Source of the DNA: Pyrrhosoma nymphula
Taxonomy: Eukaryota > Arthropoda > Insecta > Odonata > Coenagrionidae
Direction: 5' to 3'
DNA length: 64,000 bases
Assembly (NCBI GenBank): GCA_963573305.1
Contig: OY754329.1
Coordinates: 129,753,422-129,817,421, forward strand
The translations under genes were made by a program, and so were the position numbers. A model generated the notes under the pieces. That model was not told the DNA's origin. It did no database searches and saw only the letters and a list, made by a program, of their open reading frames with translations. This document shows positions 1 to 10,728 of the stretch, piece by piece. How positions within the stretch are numbered: position 1 is the stretch's first letter; each line of letters starts with the position of its first letter.

Positions 1-2146
1 TGACCCATCTAAATGCTTGCTAAACCGAAAAATATAAAAAATACTCTTTCCCTTGTTTAATGGAGATGTTGGTAATAAATTTATCTATATAATTAAAGCC
101 AAAAACAATTCGTTTGTCTTTGCTGACAAATTTAGAGTTTTATATTGTTCTAGGAACAATGGTAAATGGAAAAAAGTTAAATAACATCAGATAATGAAAA
201 TAATGAATCATACAAGATATCGAATTAAAGTTTAAAAAGAACACGTACCTACACCATTTTAGTAAAATTATTTGTAGACTCTTAAAACTATGGCAACTGA
301 TAATAAAATCATAAAAATAACAAAAATGAACTATAAGGAAAACACGGGGAAGATTAATTATATTTTTATAAACTGTTATTGATGTTAAAGTAGTTCTTTG
401 TTTCTGTATAATCTTTAATTCAATATTTTGCATATTTATATTTAAAAGTTCGTTTTAAATTCATGACACCAGAAGTTAATTATTTTAAAACACTATCCTA
501 TGTTGTAATAAATTTGTCGTGTCCCAAATGGCGGAACTCGACGCTGACGAAAAACAATCTGAGCGGCTAGATCGTTATAGTAGGGGGTTTTAGGCTTTGA
601 AGAGTTGAAACTCAAACGCAAATTCAGTGGATAAGATATTTTATTTACAGCCGCCGGAAGACGATCAGCGCCTCCGGCTACAGTCTTCAGAATTATCCGC
701 TTCTTACAAAAAGCTTTGAGCATATATACCCTTTCTGAGGTTCAGGGGGAGGTGGGGTGAGGATAAGGATGGAGGAGGGTTTCCTGGTGGGGTGAGAAAG
801 ATTTCCCTTTCCATTTCACAGATATGACCCTTCAAAACAGTCTAGATACATAGTTTAGGGTCATCCCACATTTTCTATCACCTAATGGTCGGTTTTAAGA
901 TACACAGAACAGCCGACTTGCGACATGCGAACCCTCAGACATAAATTTCGTCTGTCACGTGGGTGGCTGGGTGGCGGTTTCACCATGACATACCATACAC
1001 CAGACATAAATACCATCCATCCCTTAAGGGCAGTCGTGCATGACAAATTTTTACACGTCCATTAATGTTTTTTTAACTTATATATAGATCTGAAGACTTC
1101 AGCTAATGCAGAGGAAACGTTAGTTATGGTTTAATAGTTTTATTTACGACTAAATTCTCGTTTATATACGAAAATAATTGACAAAAAGTGGTGTAGAGTA
1201 TTCGTAATCCTAAAAAATAGCAATGTTTCACTATACACATTTAAAGATACATATTTCCCTTTTAGCAGGATAATTTTCGCAAAAACGTACGCTTCACTTC
1301 TGAGCGACAAGAAGTTCAGCTGCTTCATTCTCTAATATGGAAGCTGTTCTATTATCTATGACGCAAGCTACTGTCGTCTCCATCCTATGGATCAAGTTAA
1401 CGTAAATGATGGTTCATGTTAGTTTAAAATCTAGGACGTCGTTTAAAGCCGTCGCGACGGGTTAATTTGAATTCAAGTTTTCCATTAAATTCTTCCCCTT
1501 CATTTTCCTTTTACAAGCGAGCAGGCCACAATAGGCCGCAGGCCGCATGCTTCGTTAGCGGCATTTGGAAGAAAGGAGGCGGGAGGCGTTAGGATGGGGA
1601 TTGCGGCGAGGGCATTTGAGTGTAGAGGGAGGAAGCGTGGGAGTACATCGCCCATTACTCTCCGGCAAGCGGCGAAGCTTGGGGAAGAATTTCCAGATTG
1701 CATGTGGGGGACTACGATGCAAAAGACGGTCAGGAGGGATTGCATGGAATTTGACTTACCGGCTCAGCATATAGAATACCTACCGCCAGAGGAATCAACG
1801 ACTGAGCCATATCATCGCGAAACTTTCATATAAATTGGAAATATTTGACTGCACGAAATTTACTGACAAATGGTTGCCGGCTTAATTTCGAAAATAATCC
1901 TTCACTAATCAATGCCCACCATTACATAAAATTCTGCAAAAGAGAGGAGATTTCTATTACCTTTTAAATTTTACGGCGTCAAAACCATTTGGTAGCCATT
2001 CTGTAACTGTTAATTTTTTTCCCTAGTGGCAGTGTCGTTCGGCAGCGAAGTTTTGAAGGCTAAGTCTGCCATCGTCTGTAGGGTGAACAGTAAGATTCGG
2101 ATATTCATATCAAGCAGATAACACTCTATATATTTCCAATACGTAA
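1..2146. other. gene-free AT-rich DNA with one GC-rich patch
   Basis: Mostly AT-rich sequence in which no coding region, RNA gene or repeat could be recognised. The exception is 1500-1750, which is clearly GC-richer and purine-rich, with short overlapping ORFs on both strands (81 codons minus, 69 and 79 codons plus). None resembles a protein I know. The stretch 740-800 is G-rich. Around 1850-1990 the sequence loosely resembles the left part of the dispersed family found at 16845. Confidence 0.6.
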
Positions 2147-2393
2147 CCAGGGGTGTGATCACGGCTCTAAATAACACATGCGCTCGCGTTCGTTATTTTT
2201 CATTTGCGCTCATGAGAGCAGAGATGTGATTGTCATTCTTTAAATTTTGCCAAGTCCATTGAATTACCAGTTCTAATTGGTTGAGTACGTTCTTAGAACA
2301 GTAACTATGAGCATTGTCGTCCGAGAGCGGCATCCGATTCGGATAACAATAGCGACAACGCGAAAGAAGGAACCGCGACCCCACTCCAGAGTA
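2147..2393 (+). mobile_element. short TIR element (family B), copy 1
   Basis: A ~247-base non-coding element. Its left end (CCAGGGGTGTGATCACGG, from 2147) and the reverse complement of its right end (CTGGAGTGGGGTCGCGG, ending near 2393) form imperfect terminal inverted repeats, and the similarity continues inward through GCG-rich and GTTATT-containing blocks. A second copy lies on the minus strand at 23300-23530, sharing for example GACAACGCGAAAGAAG and GTTATTTTTCATTTG. The structure suits a non-autonomous DNA transposon (MITE). No transposase is encoded. I could not assign a superfamily or a clear target-site duplication. Confidence 0.55.
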
Positions 2394-2420
2394 TGACATA
2401 ATGACATTTTAGTCATCTTC

Positions 2421-2942
2421 CGCGGTGGCTGGAGTGGTAATCGTAGGTCATTGAGTGCACATTTTAATAATTTTTCATTGCACCAGTTTATACAATTAGT
2501 TTCACCATACATGCACTAATGCTAATTAAATTTCACTAATGTAAATGATGCAAGATTTATATTTGAAAATGTTGCCTCAATCAAAACATGCTATGGCTAG
2601 ATTTTTCGGTACGGTAATAAAAATTTAGGCGAAAATCTTATTCAAATGTATTATTTCGAATCTTTGACTCGGCTTGACAACTTTATATTTCTTAGCAAAC
2701 ATTAGACTATCATGAAATGTATTGTTTCGAGGAAAGATGTACTGCCTATGCAATCGAGTTATTACGAAAAATATCTCATGTGCCATAAGGCTACATGTTA
2801 CAATATCATTAAATTGCCAAAATAAACAAAGAGGTCAAAAGATTTTTTTCACTTTAAATCCATAGGTATCACTGATAAAGAATACGCATGCAACGTTTCA
2901 CGCAAATATATACAGAGACAAAAGTAACTCCAGCCACCTTAA
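2421..2942 (+). mobile_element. ~0.5 kb TIR element (family A), copy 1
   Basis: First of three direct-orientation copies of an AT-rich non-coding element (others 20759-21313 and ~42010-42514). The left end reads GGTGGCTGGAGTGGTAATCG. The right end reads CTCCAGCCACCTTAA, the inverted complement of the left terminus. Shared interior landmarks include TTGAGTGCACATTTT near the left end, ATGTATTATTTCG or a variant in the middle, CATAAGGCTAC near 2790, and GATATCACT-like and TTTCACGCA-like blocks near the right end. There is no coding capacity. I infer a non-autonomous DNA transposon. The TTAA at the termini suggests a TTAA target site, but it may simply be part of the TIR. Confidence 0.65.
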
Positions 2943-3837
2943 CAAACGAAAATGCTATTCCTCCAGGGGTGGTTCAAGCGAGATTTTCCCCTAGTCATAA
3001 TAGAGACGATATTCGAATCTATTATTTTAATTTCAGCAGCAGTAAGAAGCATGAGGTTAATATTATAACATTAATGGCGCAAAAATATTGTATTATACGA
3101 CTGAATTTATCAGTAATTAACTAAATATGCATACATGAGTATTTAACTGGACTCATTTCTTTCACCCCATACGGTGATACCATCTCCCCAACCAAATATT
3201 TATTTGCAATTAAGTAAGAATTACCCCGGTGAGTACTTGATTTATTTTTAAAATAGTTGAGAATTAATAAAAACTACACACTCAAATTTCTGATATCAAA
3301 CATCCGTTAAAAATTCCTCATTTTTAAATAAATTCTCTCTGGAGTGCATACTAGTACTTAGTCATTTCCCATGGAATATGGCTGGTATTTTTGGAAAAAA
3401 TCTCTAAAAGTAATTCAATAAGTGGCCAATATTTTTGTATCTATGGAAGGGTGAAATATTTTTCTAAATGCTTATACATTGAATTTTATGCGAAATGTTA
3501 ACTCGCTCAAACTACCTTAATCTGCCATAAACGGCGAGCGAAGAGATTGTTCCGTGAGGGAGATCTACGGACACGGAGCAAGTACGGTGTCCGAGGACCT
3601 CGCAGCTGTCCCATCGGGAGGGAGGTCCTCTTGATTCAGACCCTTAAAAGTCACGCATGCCGTCACAAACCATTAAGTGTCTTCCCTGCCTCCCCTCCCC
3701 CCATTCCTGCCGGATTCCTTCGTTGCCATAGCGTCCGCGGCCGTCGTCATCGGCGACGTGGCGACGCGGAGAGGAGAAGAGACGGCAAGAAGTGGACGAA
3801 AAAATGGCGGAAGGAGGGTTCATTCATTCATTCACTA
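2943..3837. other. gene-free DNA, GC-rich at the right end
   Basis: No recognisable gene or repeat. From about 3530 to 3840 base composition shifts to GC-rich with a 98-codon plus-strand ORF (3547-3843). Its arginine-rich C-terminal part is what chance translation of purine/GC-rich DNA gives, so I do not call it a gene. Confidence 0.55.
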
Positions 3838-4440
3838 GAGTAATCTACCGGTTAGAGGTAGGTTATTATTAAAGTCAGAGAATATCCAACGGACTCTTAC
3901 ACGTGCCATGACATTTCTAAATCTAGCATTTCATTATTCATCTCAGCATAAGTCCTACCTTTCTTCACCCGTCCATAAAACCTGTTCTATTCTGCCTCTT
4001 CCCCGCTTACCCAACATCCTACCCTCTATCACGACCTTCAGCAAACCATCGTCCCTCATTACCCCTTCCAGCCACCTACCCTGTCTTCCCCGAATCTCAT
4101 CTATAAATATCCTCTCCTCGCCCACCATGTCAAGTACTTCCTCATTTGTCTTCCTTTCCGTCCAACGCACCTTCTCCATCCTCCTTCACACCCACATCTC
4201 GAAAGCCTTCAACATATTTTCGTCTTCCTTTCTCAAGGTCCACGTTTCTGCCCAATACAACGCCACACTCCATATCAAGCTCTTCACCAGCCTCTTTTTT
4301 ACATCCTTACTTAAGGTCCCCGTCATCAGCTCCCTTCTATTATTGAACGCTTCCTTTGCTAGCGCTATTCTTCTCCTAATGTCTTTGCTACTATGCCCCG
4401 TTTCTTCTAGCGTACTACCCAAGTAATTAAATTGTTCTAC
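3838..4440 (-). mobile_element. 5'-truncated LINE fragment, end of reverse transcriptase and C-terminal region
   Basis: The minus strand encodes the end of the RT domain and the C-terminal region of a non-LTR retrotransposon polyprotein of the RTE-like type often annotated as endonuclease-reverse transcriptase. Reading from 4440 down: QFNYLGSTLEE (the YLG block after the RT palm), DIRRRIALAKEAF, KKRLVKSLIWSVALY, ETWTLRKED, FEMWV, then RRMEKVRWTERKTNEEVL and VIEGRMLGKRGRGR. The reading frame is open across nearly 500 bases except for one TGA near 4188 that replaces the tryptophan codon present in the related copy at 27.4 kb. Near 3960 the frame shifts, and a matching tail (KKGRTYAEMNNEMLD) runs to a stop at 3897. 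The 3' untranslated part continues to about 3838, because the same sequence recurs at 13310-13370. Homology stops abruptly at 4440, the usual LINE 5' truncation. It is non-functional. Confidence 0.85.
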
Positions 4441-4696
4441 TTGGAGAGAGAAATAAGGACAAGAGGTCGAAGAGTGAGAGAGCAAAGTGACACGCCCACC
4501 CTCCTCCCCAATTGGGGAAGAGAGAGAGGGAGAGGCGTTTGGCTGGCGGCGGAATTGGCGACAGGACGATATGATGAACAGAAGTAGTGTAGCGTGGTCC
4601 GAAGGAGACTCATGGAAGGTTTATACTGAACGGTCCTCGAGGACTCTTTTTGACAGTGTGTTTGTGCGCGGAAGAACACAGGACAGAAGGGTTCAG
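4441..4696. other. GC-rich flank of the LINE fragment
   Basis: GC- and purine-rich sequence with short overlapping ORFs (80 codons minus, 76 codons plus). No protein similarity is recognised. The LINE reading frame runs into it without matching LINE protein, so it is probably the sequence into which the LINE inserted. Confidence 0.4.
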
Positions 4697-4851
4697 ATTA
4701 GCCGTGCTGTTCCTTGAGTACTCGCAGGGTTGCTACAGATCATAAGTTTATGCAATTCCAGGACCGTCCGGGAATTAGCCGTGCTGTTCCTTGAGTACTA
4801 GCAGGGTGGCTACAGATCATAGTTTATGCAATTTCAGGACCTTTCCAGGTT
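4697..4851 (+). repeat. two-copy 77-bp tandem duplication
   Basis: Unit 1 is 4697-4773 and unit 2 is 4774-4851. Both begin ATTAGCCGTGCTGTTCCTTG and continue through CTACAGATCATA and TTTATGCAATT to CAGGACC. They differ at a handful of bases (for example CTCGCAGGGTTG against CTAGCAGGGTGG). The right end runs directly into the fold-back element that follows. The CAGGACC and TTTCCAGG phrases also occur near 5050-5070 and 5600-5620, so the unit may derive from a dispersed repeat. Confidence 0.9.
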
Positions 4852-4853
4852 AG

Positions 4854-5003
4854 TACTCATGATTAATTAAAATACTTCGTATTTTTCTACAAGTTAAAAA
4901 AAAAACTTTCCGCATCTGACGAGGCCGTAAATCGGTGAAACGTGTCGTACAATAAAACACTTTTAGGAAAGTAAGTACTAAGTATTTTAATTGATCATGA
5001 GTA
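4854..5003 (+). mobile_element. fold-back element with a hammerhead-like core
   Basis: About 150 bases whose ends are inverted repeats: TACTCATGATTAATTAAAAT at 4854 and its near-perfect complement ending at 5003 (one mismatch in the first 20). Similarity extends inward to about 4895 and 4963. Between the arms, on the plus strand, lies CTGACGA (4916-4922), G, the hairpin GCCG-loop-CGGT, GAAAC (4937-4941), then GTGTC. This is the arrangement also seen at 10281, 10825, 29951 and 32793. No ORF. It is either a MITE or a palindromic fragment of a retroelement such as a Penelope-like element. Confidence 0.6.
4913..4950 (+). other. hammerhead-like core, site 1
   Basis: CTGACGA, one extra G, a stem of GCCG with CGGT, GAAAC, then two bases and GTC. 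The bases CTGANGA, GAAA and a NUH cleavage triplet are the conserved parts of a hammerhead ribozyme, and minimal hammerheads with a very short stem III are known from Penelope-like elements and retrozymes. The extra base between CTGANGA and stem II departs from the canonical core, and the possible stem I (CAT with GTA) is weak. Activity is unlikely without testing. The same arrangement occurs at other sites in this window. Confidence 0.35.
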
Positions 5004-6940
5004 AAACATAATAAACTTCTCGAAGTGAATCCTACCACTGTCTTCTTTTCCAGGTTCTCCAGGACAAAATTTTCATTTTTCCAGACGATTATATTCATTC
5101 TTGCATAATGTGTATTTCAAAGAAGGCACAAGTATACCAGCACAATAAATTAACGCATGTACATACTATGGGGGATTCAAGTTTCTCAACAAATGGAGCA
5201 CCACCACTATCGTCCTGGGGGAACACATGCTTCCTTCCTGGTGCCATATTATTCTTGCATACGTATCATCCACCATGAGGGAAGTTCAAACACAATAAGG
5301 TTGAGGACTCGTCGCTCAAGTCGGTGGATTTCCCGCCCCTAGCCTGCACCGAGAGTTAATCGCGCTGGCCACCTAACGAAGGCACATTAGTTAGACTAGT
5401 ATGCATTTGAAACTATTGACCTCTCTTGTTCTCTCCATGCTGTGGGGCATAATGAATTAGTAAAAACCAAATAAGAGCTCCACTGCCTCATTCAGGCAAG
5501 TTAATAAAAACATGTCCACACACCAACAGACTTTGCATGTAATGGTACTCCTCATTTGAATTAGAAAAGCGAATACTCAGGTTAATGCATAATTTTCCAT
5601 GACTTTCCCAGGCTTTCCAGGTCTAGAGCAACCCTGGCTAGCGAAGTTGATGAATCTAAATATTTTATGAATACGTTTTCGGCCAAACGAGCCACATGCA
5701 GCGTTGATATAATCGAATTGACACATTTTCTTTAAACTCGCATGGTAATTTACAAAAAAATAAAATAAATAAAAGGAGAGGGACTGGTGCCTTCATTTTA
5801 TCTCCTCTCCATTTCCTGAAACAATTACCTATAAACAATAAGTTTTTCGCGAAAACCCCTTCTCAAAGACAGAAATATACTATGCTCTTCCATTGATAAC
5901 CCACCTTTACCGTTTAACTCATTTTATTGCAAGTTCAATTGGTGAGAAAATAGTGAGGAAAGGTGCATTTTGTTGACCATATTAGAGTGTCTCTATTAGA
6001 GAGAGAGAGAGTTGACCATATTAGAGAGTGGGGGATTACGTGTGCATGTAATTGGAAAATAACGAAAGTGACAAGCACTTCATCTCACGGTGGAACATCC
6101 TACATTAAATTTATACTATCGTAATTTGCTTGCGCACAACAAAATAATGGGAAAACCGACTATAAAATGTTTAATCTAAATTTCCACATTTACACCAATC
6201 CATTAGGTCTTTAATTATTAATGAATTAAAGACAAGTTGAGAAATAAATTTGGCCCGTAATACGTGACGAGGCTTCACGAATTAAGATATAATTGCTTCC
6301 TTTTTTACTGTTATGCTCTAAGGGGATTGTAAGGAACGAGATTCTTTCGCGACGTACTGCTAACAATTTTACTGAAAGCTCCTTATTCGTTATAAGAATA
6401 TTCGTGCTATTAGCGCAACAGTCCAAGATATCACCGTCGCTTGAAACACTTACTAGGCGGAGGTTTACCGGGGAAAATTACTGCGATTAACGTATCGGCC
6501 GTATCTTCAAGTGAAGTAACGAACATAATATTAATTAATGACTAGAAATCAAAATTAAATTTTCTTCAAATCCTTCCAGTCACACCATACTGAACTCAAA
6601 TTGTAGATTGAATCAATCAAAAATATTTTATAATAAATACCTATATATTTTTTAATAAAAATATTTGTCGAAATATTGGCGGTGGGACTTAGGTTTAAGA
6701 TGCAAAGGGGAAATTCGCACCCTTGCTTGAAAATAATACAACCAGCATATTTAATGCTGAAGAAAAGTACAGTTTAATACATGGTGATACCCGGACTTCC
6801 AAAGAGGAGGAGATCCAGACGAATTGGCCGCGCCCTGAGAGTCAATGAATTGGTAAGGAGCATGATAGAAGAAATAAATAGAAGATATGGTCCCGCGAGA
6901 AAGACCGAAGGACAATACGCTATCAAGATAAAAAAGAACA
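5004..6940. other. gene-free AT-rich DNA with minor repeats
   Basis: No gene recognised. It holds a (GA)n tract at about 5997-6012 flanked by two copies of GTTGACCATATTAGAG (5972-5987 and 6011-6026), which looks like a local duplication. At 6781-6960 there is a short open frame of 59 codons (start ATG at 6781) rich in arginine and lysine, unassigned. The rest is plain sequence. Confidence 0.5.
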
Positions 6941-7073
6941 TGAAGCAGTACGCAACGTAGGAGGGTGATGTATGAATGTATGGTAATAAATTGACGGGAG
7001 TGATGTTGAAGCAGTACGTAACGTAGGAGGGTTAAGCATAAATGTATTGTATAAAGATTGACGGCAGTGATGT
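6941..7073 (+). repeat. two-copy ~66-bp tandem duplication
   Basis: Unit 1 (6941-7006) and unit 2 (7007-7073) both begin TGAAGCAGTACG and share AACGTAGGAGGGT, AATGTAT, ATTGACGG and GTGATGT in the same order. They are diverged by several substitutions and small indels. On the minus strand the repeat lies inside the longest ORF of the window (6751-7353), whose repeated hydrophobic segments are therefore a by-product of the duplication. Confidence 0.85.
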
Positions 7074-7545
7074 AGTTGAAGGATGACGTTGGCAAAAGTG
7101 AAATAGTTGAAGGAAGACGGAGTATGTGTCCTTCAACCCCCACCGCTCCCGGGAGGCGAAAGGAAGGCACCGCTGTAGAGTGTGGGCCACATGAGAGCAG
7201 GGTAGTGGGGAAAGGGGGTGGCAGGAAATGGGTCATTGTGCACATGCTGGGGGGGAATATCTTGGGGGAGGGAGAGGGGGGTAGGGTCCAGTCGACCGGC
7301 CCAGCAACCCCCGCGTGGGAGCCGAAAGAGGGGTTTGGACCCACAGGGAGCACTTACTTATGTGGGGGGTGACAGGGTGCTTTTTCGGCAGTGCAAGGGA
7401 GACTGAAGAAGTCTTCGGGACTGATGGAGGGGGCAATGCAAGCCACTTAAGTGAGAGGGATTTGGCAGGCGGTGTAGGGAGAAAGTCAGTGGCGGCGGTA
7501 CGAACTGGGTCAGGCCCTGGAGAGAGGGTTTAGAAATGCAACGAC
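7074..7545 (+). other. purine-rich (G/A) island
   Basis: A strongly strand-asymmetric stretch with G and A dominating the plus strand, including several runs of four or more G (for example around 7250-7290). Overlapping short ORFs occur in many frames, none recognisable, which is expected when stop codons are rare because of composition. Similar islands are at 9410, 16270, 40690 and 42520. Confidence 0.7.
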
Positions 7546-8634
7546 TTCGATATATGATGGATGGATTAAGTAACGCGCAATCTGATGATGACAATGTAGT
7601 ATTTGGGGAGCAAGACTTGGTGGCACTTGCCTGTGAATATCACAACGCCAGGGAACGGAAAGCATTCAAGTGAGGTGGGACTAAGAGGCTTGAGGGTCCC
7701 TCCAGAGGTCCTCACGAGGGATCTTCGGTGCCTCTGCCCACTTTCCCACGATTAATTCACCCTCCTTGGCTTCAAGACTCACCGCTGCAGGCGAGTGCCA
7801 CAAAGTTATTCTAAGCCTGTAAATCGAAACCCGGGTCCTAATTTAAGTTGTACTTTTCTGGCGGCAAATTGCGCAATATCATCCATGATGTTTAAATTCC
7901 ACACACTATCCGCTGAATCTTCTGAATTAATACGATATTTGAGTTTGCGATTAATCTCAGTGCGATATGTTCAAATGCAATACATCGATCCGTGATATGT
8001 CGAACAGAGATATATATTGGTTATCGATATCACACCCGACGCCTTTTTATACATGAACAACTTAATTGCGACCATAGATTAATGAAGTTGTAATACGAAC
8101 GCGATAAGGATATGATTTTTATGCAAAGTTTTTGCTAAAAACTTGGAGGCTTATGAGAGGTCTACAACTTTCCGTAATTCCGTTGTAGCCATTCCAATCC
8201 ATTGGTATACCAATGGGCAAGTTTGAAGTCAGTACCTTGTTGAAAAGCAAAGTGTGGAGCAAACGAACAGTATGGACCATAACACATTCAATGTACCAAT
8301 GGGGAACATGGGATACGCTTTGACATACACGATGTTACGTGTGGTACATTTATCTGTAGCAAAGGAAAAACCTTCCACGAGAATTAATTCACGAACGGCA
8401 ACAGAAAGCAGCACGAGCATTCGAAACTCTATGTTCCTTTCATCCTACACTACCAATGCATTTATTGTGATTTTTATAGGAAACTACATTGTTCTAGTGC
8501 CTCATATTTTCCCCAATTGCCTCGGTTATCAGAATCGGTATAGGACAAACGCTGTCCGTACTTTTGTAATCTAGAGCTTTTCTCTTAGAACTTATCCAAG
8601 CTCCTTACAATTTCGTTTTGTTCCCAAGTGTGGC
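7546..8634. other. gene-free DNA
   Basis: No gene recognised. A 106-codon ORF (8254-8574, plus) has no recognisable motif. A perfect 18-base palindrome, CCATTGGTATACCAATGG, sits at 8199-8216, with a partly similar ACCAATGGGG block some 80 bases downstream. Confidence 0.5.
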
Positions 8635-8990
8635 CCATCCATCTGACACTTACACGTGGTTTTCTCCTATTATTTTATTTTGTACACTTCCTCGTTTCTA
8701 ACGTTATCCGTCCATTTGATCTTCAGCATCCACCTACTGCAAAAAGTGTCGAAAGCCTCTATTCTCTTCTGCTTCAGATTCCTAATGGTCGATTAGGAAA
8801 CTGTACTCAGTCGTAATACTCCGCACGAATGTTTTCAGTAACTCCTTTCCACCGGTAAACCCATTTTATTTTAACGCAAATTGTTTTTCTTCATGAAAGA
8901 TTTTTTGTCTCAAGCTATTCTTCACTTTATGCCAGTTAAGCTTCTGATATTGATGATGCTTAAATGTGTTCTCACTCTCCTGTTTCGTAT
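8635..8990 (-). mobile_element. highly degenerate LINE fragment
   Basis: On the minus strand, pieces of a non-LTR retrotransposon C-terminal region can be read in shifting frames. Going down from about 8935: RIA.DKKSFMKKNNL (the conserved DIK.RIA.AK.AF block), then GGKELLKTFVRSITTEY (the KRLVK..VWSV.LYG block), then after a frameshift LKQKRIEAFDTFCSRWML and KIKWTDNVRNEEVY, matching the usual IEAFEMWCYRRML and WTDRVTNEEVL blocks. At least two stops and one frameshift interrupt it. It belongs to the same broad group as the copy at 40183 (KIKWTERITNGEVL) but is older. The boundaries are approximate. Confidence 0.75.
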
Positions 8991-10270
8991 CCCGTTTCAG
9001 TCGGCCTGTGGAATTTTTCGCTCGGTGTTTCTCGTGGTGCTTTACCTTCTATCAAGCTCTTCATTCCATTTAAGTCATTTTGTTCAAATACGAAAAAAAC
9101 AGCCAATCTTGACATTGACCTCCGGCTCTTTAACTCCTCATTACAAAGTCGGATCAGGACTACAGAAGCACACTACCTTGTGCACGCCAACAAACGCTCT
9201 CTGTTCGTGGGATAAGCAAACATTTACACACCTACGATCAGGTGAAGCCGAAAGTGATAGCCTAGACCGCATACCATAAAGCGGCGACAAAGGACGCGGA
9301 GATAATAACGGCAGTCCCCCGGGTAAGGAGATTTATCAACGGCCAACCAGCCAGGTCGCTAAAAGAAATCGATGAGCCTGCGGCCAGGAATATGGAAAGC
9401 TTTGCGTCTGTACTTGAAGCGTAGAAGAGAGGAGAGTGAGGGGAGGAAGGAGAGGCCGATGGCCAGAGGTTGAAACGCGAAACTGACTCAAAAGGCTTGG
9501 GTTACGGACATAGGGGATGGAGAGAAAAAACAAAAATGTGGAAAGGTGACAAAAGCGGTCAAGGGAAGGAAAAAGAAAGGAAAATGAGGAAAGTGGGTAG
9601 AAAAGAGGAAAGGGAGGAGAGGACGGTATGGGGGAGAGAGAGAGGGAAGAAAAAACTGTTAAGGGACACACTGGCGACGCGGACACAACCAGAACACCCA
9701 TAAATTTCACGCCAAGCTAAACCCAATGAACATCTCGAACGATGAAATATGGGGCACTTCGACCGAGATAATCCTTCCCGGCAGTCACCTCGATTCGCCG
9801 TCGCCCACCGTGATCGACAAGGTTGACTCCACATCCACACACGTGGCTGGTGCTCGAGTCTTCTGAGACGCGCACGATTTGTGAGCAGGACTCAATTCCT
9901 GCACCCCTGACACGGTCACCCTATTCAGCGAGGACGAAGGCACAGGCATGGTTGAGGCTTCTCCGGTCGGCATCGAGAAAATCTCCCGACTATAAAAAAG
10001 GCGCAAGTACGCAAGAAAGCTAATCTCTCCATGAAATTCATGTAATGCCACAACTATGTAAAATTCATCTTGAATGATAATTTACACTATGCGTAATTTT
10101 GAAAAAAAATTGCAGTAATTCTTCGGTACTATTTTTTTCGGTACGAAATTATTCGGTACATTATTTTATTTGGTCACCATAAACTCCTCTCCCAAAGCCA
10201 TCACACTAAACCTTCATCCTCCCCATTCCACCGTGAATTATAGGTATATTTTCTATGGGCGCGTGAAAAA
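8991..10270. other. gene-free DNA with a purine-rich island
   Basis: No gene recognised. 9410-9700 is a G/A-rich island on the plus strand, including a short (GA)n tract near 9635. Its ORFs (124 codons minus, 77 plus) are compositional. At 9890-9910 a small hairpin (GCAGG with CCTGC) resembles a tRNA T-arm, but no other tRNA part is present. Confidence 0.5.
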
Positions 10271-10274
10271 TTAA

Positions 10275-10320
10275 GCGTACCTGAAGATGACGCCTATGCG
10301 TTGAAACATGTAGTAGGTAC
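10275..10320 (+). other. hammerhead-like core, site 2
   Basis: GCGTAC, CTGAAGA (10281-10287), one extra T, a stem of GACGC with GCGTT around the loop CTAT, GAAAC (10303-10307), AT, GTA, then GTAGGTAC. A stem I of TAC with GTA can form. Downstream the sequence (GTACAAAATA) resembles that of site 1 (GTACAATAAA), so the two are related copies. Unlike the other sites no fold-back arms are visible around it. The extra base after CTGAAGA is the same departure from the canonical core. Confidence 0.4.
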
Positions 10321-10728
10321 AAAATACAAAATTTGTGAAAATTACACAGTGTACATTGTCATTTCGTCTATATTTATTTTTACCAAAACATCAACGACGA
10401 GCACTCGCGTACGATCTCCGATTGTCAGGTAGGACGTATGTGTCCCACAACCTCTGAGAGATTGTTGAAATTTCAGAAAATATTTGCGGTCTCACTCACA
10501 GAAAGCAAGGTAATCATTTCAAAACATTTTATATAACGCAGGTCAATTACCGCGAGACTGAGACCATATTTGGTCTAAAGGATTACATTTTGCTACTGTG
10601 CTTCAACTTTAGTGATATTCCTTGTTCCTTTTTTCAAGGTAACATATGGTCCACACTTACGCAGTCAATGAGATCAGCTATAAGAGAGCGTACCGGCACT
10701 AAATTTGTGGAAACTATGGTCTTCCATC

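Noticed and set aside
3908..4426. 172-codon plus-strand ORF.
   Set aside because: It is antisense to the LINE fragment at 3838-4440.
6751..7353. The longest ORF in the window (200 codons, minus strand).
   Set aside because: It spans a tandem duplication and part of a purine-rich island. Its product is serine/proline/leucine-rich and internally repeated because the DNA is. No family motif.
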